This document shows positions 1 through 4,578 of a stretch of 5,534 nucleotides of DNA, in pieces (position 1 is the stretch's first letter; each line of letters opens with the position of its first letter). The notes beneath the pieces are model-generated. The model ran no database searches and was not told where the DNA came from. It saw nothing but the letters and a program-made list of their open reading frames with translations. The stretch is from an uncultured Selenomonadaceae bacterium (lineage in GTDB: Bacteria; Bacillota; Negativicutes; Selenomonadales; Selenomonadaceae). Location: the NCBI GenBank assembly GCA_905235425.1, contig CAJOKY010000203.1, positions 1 to 5,534 on the forward strand, in the 5' to 3' direction. A program made the position numbers and the translations under genes.

Positions 1-16
1 AGAATCTAATTCTCAA

Positions 17-134
<118 letters not shown>

Positions 135-140
135 AAATGT

Positions 141-216
141 TCCTCGGTAGCTCAGTCGGTAGAGCACCTGACTGTTAATCAGGGAGTCACTGGTTCGAGT
201 CCAGTTCGGGGAGCCA
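141..216 (+). tRNA. tRNA-Asn (GTT)
   Basis: This is a 76-nt cloverleaf. The acceptor stem TCCTCGG pairs with TCGGGGA through two G-T wobbles, the anticodon stem CCTGA/TCAGG encloses CTGTTAA with anticodon GTT, and the T loop is TTCGAGT. The discriminator base is G and CCA is encoded. It lies only six bases behind the 5S gene and is surely co-transcribed with it. Confidence 0.96.
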
Positions 217-299
217 TTTTTGTAAATAAATCAAGTTGGTTTACTTAACTTGACTCACATATGTTTTCGGAAGGTATTCTGAAAAGCGGGTTGTCCCAA
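217..299 (+). other. Spacer with inverted repeat between tRNA-Asn and tRNA-Gln
   Basis: This is an unusually long spacer for the array. It contains a 7-bp inverted repeat, TCAAGTT (231-237) with AACTTGA (247-253), around a 9-base loop. No T-run follows the second arm, so it is not a convincing terminator; an RNA processing hairpin is possible. A weak promoter-like pair (TTGACT at 250-255 and TATTCT at 275-280, spacer 19) is present but falls short of what I would call a promoter. Confidence 0.4.
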
Positions 300-375
300 T
301 GGGGTATAGCCAAGTCGGTTAAGGCACGGGACTTTGACTCCCGCACCGTTGGTTCGAGTCCAGCTACCCCAGCCA
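300..375 (+). tRNA. tRNA-Gln (TTG)
   Basis: This is a 76-nt cloverleaf. The acceptor stem TGGGGTA pairs perfectly with TACCCCA, and the anticodon arm CGGGA/TCCCG encloses CTTTGAC, giving anticodon TTG. The T1-A72 first pair is usual for glutamine tRNAs. CCA is encoded. It is the first gene of the array after the 83-base spacer. Confidence 0.96.
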
Positions 376-378
376 TGA

Positions 379-454
379 GACTCACTAGCTCAATTGGTAG
401 AGCATCTGACTCTTAATCAGCAGGTTCGGGGTTCGATTCCCCGGTGGGTCACCA
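379..454 (+). tRNA. tRNA-Lys (CTT)
   Basis: This is a 76-nt cloverleaf with acceptor GACTCAC/GTGGGTC, anticodon loop CTCTTAA (anticodon CTT), T loop TTCGATT, and encoded CCA. The CTT isoacceptor reads only AAG. A TTT isoacceptor, needed for AAA, must lie elsewhere in the genome. Confidence 0.95.
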
Positions 455-460
455 ACACAA

Positions 461-536
461 GGACGATTAGCTCAGTCGGGAGAGCATCTCGTTTACACCG
501 AGGGGGTCGGCAGTTCGAGCCTGTCATCGTCCACCA
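461..536 (+). tRNA. tRNA-Val (TAC)
   Basis: This is a 76-nt cloverleaf with acceptor GGACGAT paired perfectly to ATCGTCC, anticodon loop TTTACAC (anticodon TAC), T loop TTCGAGC, and encoded CCA. It sits six bases after tRNA-Lys. Confidence 0.96.
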
Positions 537-539
537 CAC

Positions 540-616
540 GGCCCGGTAGTTTAGTTGGTTAGAATGCCGCCCTGTCACGGCGGAGGTCGACGGTTCAAGT
601 CCGTTCCGGGTCGCCA
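540..616 (+). tRNA. tRNA-Asp (GTC)
   Basis: This is a 77-nt cloverleaf with acceptor GGCCCGG/CCGGGTC, anticodon stem CCGCC/GGCGG around CTGTCAC (anticodon GTC), and encoded CCA. It lies three bases after tRNA-Val, so processing must cut very closely spaced units. Confidence 0.96.
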
Positions 617-620
617 CTTT

Positions 621-647
621 TTTGAAATTTAAATATTTAAATTCAAA
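621..647 (+). repeat. AT-rich near-perfect inverted repeat
   Basis: The 27-base stretch between tRNA-Asp and tRNA-Phe reads almost identically on both strands: TTTGAA...TTCAAA with AATTTAAAT-type arms, off by a single base. It could fold into a weak A-T hairpin in the precursor RNA. It has no GC stem and no T-run after it, so it is not a normal terminator. Its role is unknown; it may be a processing site or simple AT-rich drift. Confidence 0.5.
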
Positions 648-668
648 CGCTAATCAACTCAATGATAT

Positions 669-744
669 GCCTCGGTAGCTCAGTTGGTAGAGCAGGGGAC
701 TGAAAATCCCCGTGTCCGTGGTTCGATTCCGCGCTGAGGCACCA
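669..744 (+). tRNA. tRNA-Phe (GAA)
   Basis: This is a 76-nt cloverleaf with acceptor GCCTCGG/CTGAGGC, anticodon stem GGGGA/TCCCC around CTGAAAA (anticodon GAA), T loop TTCGATT, and encoded CCA. It follows a 52-base AT-rich spacer. Confidence 0.96.
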
Positions 745-754
745 TTAATTTTAT

Positions 755-902
<148 letters not shown>

Positions 903-905
903 AAT

Positions 906-992
906 GCCGGGGTGGCGGAACTGGCAGACGCAAGGGACTTAAAATCCCTCGAGGGTTTCCTCGTACCGGTTCGATTCCGGTCCTCGGCACCA
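906..992 (+). tRNA. tRNA-Leu (TAA)
   Basis: This is an 87-nt class II tRNA with a long variable arm. The acceptor GCCGGGG pairs with CCTCGGC, the anticodon arm AGGGA/TCCCT encloses CTTAAAA (anticodon TAA), the variable stem is CGAGG...CCTCG, and CCA is encoded. It is the last of nine tRNAs before the array is interrupted by protein genes, and the first of three leucine isoacceptors in this window. Confidence 0.96.
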
Positions 993-1021
993 AATTTTAG
1001 TTTGGCGGAGGGAATTTTTTT

Positions 1022-1363
1022 ATGTCTAAAGAAAATTTGATCACTCTTGCAAAAGAAATGATAGCGGCGCCAAGCTGTTGCGCTCCTTTGAAAGCGAAAA
1101 CGCAGGCGTGGATTGATAATCCTACCGATAAAGCTATCGCGAAAGAATTTGTTGCGGAGCTTGAATCAGACATTACGCCTATTGACAAGCTTGTAGCGTT
1201 TGCTCATTCTCCTAACGCCGCAAAAATCTTCGGTGAAGAAGGCGCAAAAAAATTTGCCGCACATGCTGATGAATTAAAAGCTAGTGGTGCGAAGTACTGC
1301 GATTGCGGAGCTTGCACTCCTGCACAAGAGCTTTTGAGAAATAAGGAAGTTATTCTCGGCTAA
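1022..1363 (+). CDS. Small cysteine-containing protein of unknown function (113 aa)
   Basis: I do not recognise a defined function. The protein is soluble-looking and rich in Ala, Lys and Glu, with no signal peptide or membrane segment, and is probably mostly helical. Its cysteines are grouped: a Cys-Cys pair at residues 19-20 (APSCCAPLK) and a Cys-Asp-Cys-Gly-Ala-Cys cluster at 93-98 near the C-terminus. This could be a metal or redox site (inference). The ATG start is supported by GGAGGG at 1007-1012, nine bases upstream. It begins only 29 bases after tRNA-Leu(TAA), with no terminator between, so it is probably read from the rRNA/tRNA transcript; the next gene follows after 17 bases. From memory, similar short proteins in Negativicutes sometimes carry the automatic label 'Hsp90'. 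Nothing here resembles the ~600-residue Hsp90/HtpG chaperone, so that name should not be trusted. Confidence 0.88.
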   Translation: MSKENLITLAKEMIAAPSCCAPLKAKTQAWIDNPTDKAIAKEFVAELESDITPIDKLVAFAHSPNAAKIFGEEGAKKFAAHADELKASGAKYCDCGACTPAQELLRNKEVILG

Positions 1364-1370
1364 AATTTTC

Positions 1371-1376
1371 GGGGGA
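1371..1376 (+). promoter_or_regulatory. Ribosome binding site for the 95-aa protein
   Basis: GGGGGA lies four bases before the ATG at 1381, in the 17-base gap after the preceding stop codon. The G-run is a little close and is an imperfect AGGAGG, but it is the only candidate and it supports this start. Confidence 0.55.
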
Positions 1377-1380
1377 TATT

Positions 1381-1668
1381 ATGAAAAAGAAAAATTCCTT
1401 AAGTCTTTACTTGGTTTCTTGCGAATTTAATGCAGATGACGAGTACGAAGATTTTGCCGACGCGATTGATGAATATCCCGCGTGGCGTCACGTTTTCGGT
1501 GAACAGTGGTTTGTTTGTTCCGAAGATTCGGCAGAAGAAATTTACGATAATTTGACGCAACATATTTTTGAAGGCGATTTTATTTTCATTTGTGAAGTCA
1601 CCGGAAATTATGCGTCCTATCTTCCGGAAGAAACTGTAGAGTGGATGGAAGATAATTTAGAAGACTAA
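1381..1668 (+). CDS. Small acidic protein, possibly with a Cas2-like/SinR-like ferredoxin fold (95 aa)
   Basis: This is a very acidic protein (many Asp/Glu, ending EDNLED) with no signal or membrane segment. Its layout recalls the short proteins often labelled 'SinR family' that share the Cas2-type ferredoxin fold. It has a first strand LSLYLVSCEF (7-16), a helix EYEDFADAIDEY (21-32), a strand around AWRHVFGEQWFVCS (34-47), a helix SAEEIYDNLTQHI (50-62), then a GDFIFICEVTGNYAS strand (65-79) and a C-terminal helix. The Asp often found at the end of strand 1 in Cas2 nucleases is replaced here by CEF, so nuclease activity is doubtful. No cas1 or CRISPR repeat is present, so this is not part of a CRISPR system. 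The fold assignment is a pattern-based inference of moderate strength. The gene lies 17 bases after the cysteine-rich protein and 10 bases before tRNA-Leu(CAG), so it shares their transcript. Confidence 0.85.
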   Translation: MKKKNSLSLYLVSCEFNADDEYEDFADAIDEYPAWRHVFGEQWFVCSEDSAEEIYDNLTQHIFEGDFIFICEVTGNYASYLPEETVEWMEDNLED

Positions 1669-1678
1669 ACGAAATTTC

Positions 1679-1764
1679 GCGGTAGTGGCGGAATGGCAGA
1701 CGCGCCAGCTTCAGGCGCTGGTGGGGGCGACCCCGTGGAGGTTCAAGTCCTCTCTACCGCACCA
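1679..1764 (+). tRNA. tRNA-Leu (CAG)
   Basis: This is an 86-nt class II tRNA. The acceptor GCGGTAG pairs perfectly with CTACCGC, and the anticodon stem CCAGC/GCTGG encloses TTCAGGC (anticodon CAG). The variable arm GGGG...CCCC is present and CCA is encoded. It begins ten bases after the stop codon of the acidic protein, with no promoter between them, so the mRNA and tRNA must be separated by processing. Confidence 0.95.
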
Positions 1765-1775
1765 ACACAAACATA

Positions 1776-1804
1776 TTGACAAAAGATTTTCACTTTGATA
1801 TAAT
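1776..1804 (+). promoter_or_regulatory. Consensus sigma-70 promoter for tRNA-Leu(GAG)
   Basis: A perfect -35 box TTGACA (1776-1781) and a perfect -10 box TATAAT (1799-1804) are separated by exactly 17 bases. Transcription should begin near 1811, about 29 bases before the tRNA. It is the only full-consensus promoter I find in the window, and it gives this last tRNA expression independent of the upstream rRNA/tRNA transcript. Confidence 0.88.
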
Positions 1805-1810
1805 TAGCAC

Positions 1811-1827
1811 ACTTCGTTGAACGAAGT
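1811..1827 (+). repeat. Palindrome at the predicted transcription start
   Basis: ACTTCGT (1811-1817) and ACGAAGT (1821-1827) form a perfect 7-bp inverted repeat around TGA. It begins where the promoter should initiate, so the 5' leader of the tRNA precursor would start with a hairpin. It could protect the 5' end, mark a processing site, or be an operator; the sequence cannot decide between these. Confidence 0.55.
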
Positions 1828-1839
1828 CACCCAAATTAA

Positions 1840-1926
1840 GCGGTTGTGGTGGAATAGGCAGACACGCTACTTTGAGGGGGTAGTCCTCGTTTGGGGGTGC
1901 GAGTTCAAGTCTCGCCGACCGCACCA
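1840..1926 (+). tRNA. tRNA-Leu (GAG)
   Basis: This is an 87-nt class II tRNA with acceptor GCGGTTG/CGACCGC. The anticodon stem CTACT/GGTAG (one T-G wobble at 31-39) encloses TTGAGGG, giving anticodon GAG. It has a long variable arm and encoded CCA. It is flanked by its own promoter and a terminator, so it forms a single-gene unit as well as the end of the array. Confidence 0.94.
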
Positions 1927-1938
1927 TAAGAAAATAAC

Positions 1939-1964
1939 AGCTCGGAGAACTTCCGAGCTTTTTT
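1939..1964 (+). terminator. Intrinsic terminator of the tRNA cluster
   Basis: AGCTCGGA (1939-1946) pairs perfectly with TCCGAGCT (1952-1959) around a five-base loop, followed by a T-run to 1964. It begins 12 bases after tRNA-Leu(GAG). On the other strand the hairpin is followed only by GTTATTTTC, so it may also stop weakly in the reverse direction. Confidence 0.92.
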
Positions 1965-1987
1965 GATTCCAAAATTATTTTAACTAC

Positions 1988-2010
1988 AAAAAAAGCCGCA
2001 TTGACGCGAC
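1988..2010 (-). terminator. Intrinsic terminator of the pyr operon (after carA)
   Basis: On the minus strand, GTCGCG and TGCGGC form a six-pair stem (two G-T wobbles) around a TCAA loop (2010 down to 1995), followed by seven T (1994 down to 1988). It begins 25 bases after the carA stop. It faces the tRNA terminator across about 20 bases and closes the minus-strand operon right after carA, with no carB following. Confidence 0.8.
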
Positions 2011-2035
2011 TAAAATTTATTTTAAACCGTACAAA

Positions 2036-3109
2036 TTATTTTTTCATCATAGCTAAAAATTCGTCGAACAAATACATATTATCAGTGGGACCGGGCGACG
2101 CTTCAGGGTGATATTGCACGGAATATATAGGCAATTCCTTATGGCGCAGACCTTCAACAGTGCCGTCATTCATTGAAATGTACGTCACCTCAACCGGTAA
2201 ATTGCGTAAAGATTTTTCGTCAACCGCGTAACCGTGATTCTGCGACGTAATATAAACTCTTCCGGTTTTCAAATTTTTTACCGGCTGATTAGAGCCGCGA
2301 TGTCCAAATTTCAGCTTGTACGTGTTCGCGCCCATTGCCAACGCCAAAAGTTGATGCCCTAAACAAATTCCAAAAATCGGCTTGTGTCTCAATAACTTTT
2401 TAACCTCTTCGACAACATTAGGCAAATCTTTAGGATCGCCGGGACCGTTTGAAAGAAAAATGCCGTCGGGATTCATTGACAAAATTTTTTCGGCAGGTGT
2501 GCTTGCAGGTACGACGGTAATTTTGCAGTCAAGATTGTGCAGACTTTCCAAAATATGTTCCTTAACGCCGAAATCCATTGCTACTACGAACGGCGCATTT
2601 TTACTTTTGGCGTCAATAGTGTATTCGGCAGGTACGGTGACCTGCTCCACAACATTTTTTCTAAGCGGCAGGGACATCATCTCGTCAATCGTCTGCTGGG
2701 ACGTGTATTCGCTGACAATTACGCCTTTCATCGTACCTACAGAACGTATACGCTTAGTCAATGCACGCGTGTCAATGTCATAAATGCAGGCGATTCTTTC
2801 ATTTGACAAATATTCCGTCAACGTCTTTTCCATACTTGAACTGGAAGGCGTCTCACAAAGTTCACCGATAACCAAGCCGCCTACAAAACTCCTGCGACTT
2901 TGATTAAACATTTTCGCCGTGCCGTAATTTCCAATAAGCGGGTAAGTCAGTGTCACAATTTGCCGACAGTATGAAGGATCTGTCAAAATCTCTTGATAGC
3001 CCGTCATTCCCGTGTTAAAGACGACTTCGCCTTCAGCGTTTGCATTTGAACCGCCGAAAAGCTGTCCGTGAAAGACACTGCCGTCTGCCAATACCAATTT
3101 TCCTTTCAA
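2036..3109 (-). CDS. carA: Carbamoyl-phosphate synthase small subunit (glutamine amidotransferase)
   Basis: CarA removes ammonia from glutamine and passes it to CarB, which makes carbamoyl phosphate for pyrimidines and arginine; the complex is cytoplasmic. With the start chosen here (TTG at 3109, 357 aa) the protein opens MKGKLVLADGSVFHG, the usual CarA N-terminus. The N-terminal domain has TGMTGYQEILTDPSY (33-47). The class I amidotransferase domain has SNGPGDP (220-226), the nucleophile Cys249 in FGICLGHQ, and the His334/Glu336 pair in QYHPEAS, so the catalytic triad is intact. Length matches the family (about 360-380). I prefer the TTG because GAGGTG (3121-3116) lies six bases before it. 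In-frame upstream starts at 3133 (ATG) and 3166 (TTG) would add 8 or 19 residues and have poorer ribosome sites. It is the last gene of the operon; carB is missing downstream. Confidence 0.96.
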   Translation of the reverse strand: MKGKLVLADGSVFHGQLFGGSNANAEGEVVFNTGMTGYQEILTDPSYCRQIVTLTYPLIGNYGTAKMFNQSRRSFVGGLVIGELCETPSSSSMEKTLTEYLSNERIACIYDIDTRALTKRIRSVGTMKGVIVSEYTSQQTIDEMMSLPLRKNVVEQVTVPAEYTIDAKSKNAPFVVAMDFGVKEHILESLHNLDCKITVVPASTPAEKILSMNPDGIFLSNGPGDPKDLPNVVEEVKKLLRHKPIFGICLGHQLLALAMGANTYKLKFGHRGSNQPVKNLKTGRVYITSQNHGYAVDEKSLRNLPVEVTYISMNDGTVEGLRHKELPIYSVQYHPEASPGPTDNMYLFDEFLAMMKK

Positions 3110-3115
3110 AAATTT

Positions 3116-3121
3116 CACCTC
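3116..3121 (-). promoter_or_regulatory. Ribosome binding site deciding the carA start
   Basis: GAGGTG on the minus strand lies six bases before the TTG at 3109. It is the strongest such site near the beginning of carA and supports the non-ATG start over the upstream ATG at 3133, whose only support is a weak GGAA. Confidence 0.7.
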
Positions 3122-3190
3122 AGTTATATTCATTTTAGTTCCAAATTTTTTGCCTTTGTATTTCAAAGGAACTCTTAATATTATAAAAAA

Positions 3191-4574
3191 TTATTGAGAA
3201 ATATTTAAAACAATGATGTCATTTTCAGCAGGTTGAATTTTTTTCATTATAAACCGTATTTCTGTCTCTTCAGGCATTAAAAATACAAACTTTTTTATGC
3301 GACCTTCGAGATATAAAAATTTTGCATCGTCGGCAGAGATAAACGGGACACTGTACCCCCCCCCTTTTTTTATCTATGGGTTGCTTTTCTGCGCTATTTG
3401 CCACGAAATAATTGATGTTATCACGTCTTTCTATAAAATCGCCCGTTAAAAGTTGACCGTTACCTAATCTGTCGTCGATAACAAATTTTGGGATAACCGA
3501 AAGATTATTTTCAGATAAACCCTTAAGGAGTTGGTAACTTTTCAAGCCGTATCCTTGACAAAGAGCGACAGCATTAATTTTGTTTACAGATTTCAAGTTA
3601 CAGGCTTCGGCAACCTCCGTTTCAAAACGGCTTTTATCATTTAAAATTCTTTCGCGATAATTTTTCTGTTTATTATGCGCTTCTTCAAAATTCTTAAAGA
3701 TATCACGAATTTTATCAATAACCTTCGACATATCCTCCGAAGTTTCGCCAAATTTAAATTCCGTCGGAATATTTATGTCAATATCATTTCCTGCTGAACC
3801 GCGTTTACCTGTTATGACGACACAGCCGGATATTGCCGCTTCACGTGGTATCCTATCCTTACCGGGATGAGAACCAAAGTCTATGTAAACTTTTACTTTA
3901 GATAAAACAAACTGCACTTGTTCAGCAGTCATGCCTTGTATCGGACACCACTTAAGATCTGGAGCCATTTCAATAAGTTGCCGTGTTATGTGAAAACCCT
4001 TGTTGGGATTGAACGCTACAACATTCTCTTTGTTGCTTAAATCGATATTTGATGCCTGACTAATGAAGGCTTGATTTAAATAATCCTCAACGACATAAAT
4101 ATTTTTTTCGTGGATGCCATTTAAAATTACAAACTGCCGTGCATATTCAGATTGAACCCAATGCTCAGTATTTGTTTCTTCCGGCTGAAAATAAAAACAC
4201 TTCGGCATAGATTTTTCCAAAGGATTGGCAAGAAGACCTCCAACAGCGTTGGCTGTACTTTTTATATAACCGTCTACGCTCAGCCACCAAAATACCTTTT
4301 GAACGTTTTTATATTCAAAATAACGCTCGCCAATCATTTCATAAAGAATCAAAACATTGTGCGGTTTATCTTCAACTTCAAGGACATACGGGACATAATA
4401 TTTCCGATATGCATAATCAACGGGATTTTCGGAAGTTTGTGATGTATAAAACATGTAGGCATCAATTCCGTATTGGATCAGTAATGAAGCGATTTGATGT
4501 AAAAGCTCCGGTCCCCCTGTATGAATGTTTCCTGGACAAGCAACGTAAAATTTTGTATCGGAAAAAATTTTCAT
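3191..4574 (-). CDS. GT-B glycosyltransferase-like protein, frame broken at a G9 tract
   Basis: This is probably a cytoplasmic sugar transferase acting in surface polysaccharide or glycan assembly; donor and acceptor are unknown. The N-terminal half opens with a strand and glycine loop, YVACPGNIHTGGPELLHQ (10-27). The C-terminal Rossmann half has AFNPNKGFHITRQL (187-200), YIDFGSHPGKDRIPREAA (230-247) and GCVVITGKRGSAGND (250-264), a donor-site pattern of GT4-like enzymes. Residues from about 333 look like a further Rossmann-like domain (AVALCQGYG...VIDDRLGNGQLLTGDF). As written, the frame ends at 3270 (434 aa), the last 28 residues being an implausible Arg/Cys-rich tail. After the G-run (3364-3356) another frame continues YSVPFISADDAKF to a stop at 3191, giving 460 aa if one G is removed. 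The ATG at 4574 has GGAAGG nine bases upstream, inside the end of pyrC, and lies four bases after the pyrC stop. The gene is clearly AT-richer than pyrC and carA, which suggests acquisition. Glycosyltransferase is fairly sure; the exact family is not. Confidence 0.82.
3356..3371 (-). repeat. A7G9 homopolymer tract in the glycosyltransferase gene
   Basis: On the coding strand seven A (3371-3365) run directly into nine G (3364-3356), within codons for Asp-Lys-Lys-Arg-Gly-Gly at about residues 401-406. Nine G put the rest of the gene out of frame. Eight G (or 5, or 11) would join the two reading frames into 460 residues, while ten would stop after about 20 residues. Such G-runs inside surface-glycan genes are classic slipped-strand phase-variation sites. 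They are also prone to sequencing and assembly error. Confidence 0.9.
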
Positions 4575-4578
4575 TATG

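Noticed and set aside
250..280. TTGACT ... TATTCT promoter-like pair before tRNA-Gln
   Set aside because: The spacer is 19 bases and the -10 is imperfect; the array is adequately explained by read-through from the rRNA operon. It remains possible but is not supported.
997..1188. Minus-strand open frame opposite the cysteine-rich protein
   Set aside because: It is a shadow of the real plus-strand gene, which has a strong ribosome site and better composition.
1022..1363. Hsp90 chaperone identity for the 113-residue protein
   Set aside because: It is far too short and has none of the ATP-binding motifs of HtpG/Hsp90.
1381..1668. A CRISPR-Cas locus suggested by the Cas2-like protein
   Set aside because: There are no repeats with spacers, no cas1 and no other cas gene; the tRNA repeats nearby are not CRISPR repeats.
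2382..2806. Two plus-strand open frames opposite carA
   Set aside because: They lie wholly within a well-supported conserved gene on the other strand and have no ribosome site of note.
3110..3166. Longer carA starting at ATG 3133 or TTG 3166
   Set aside because: The added residues are not typical of CarA, and the best ribosome site (3121-3116) points to the TTG at 3109.
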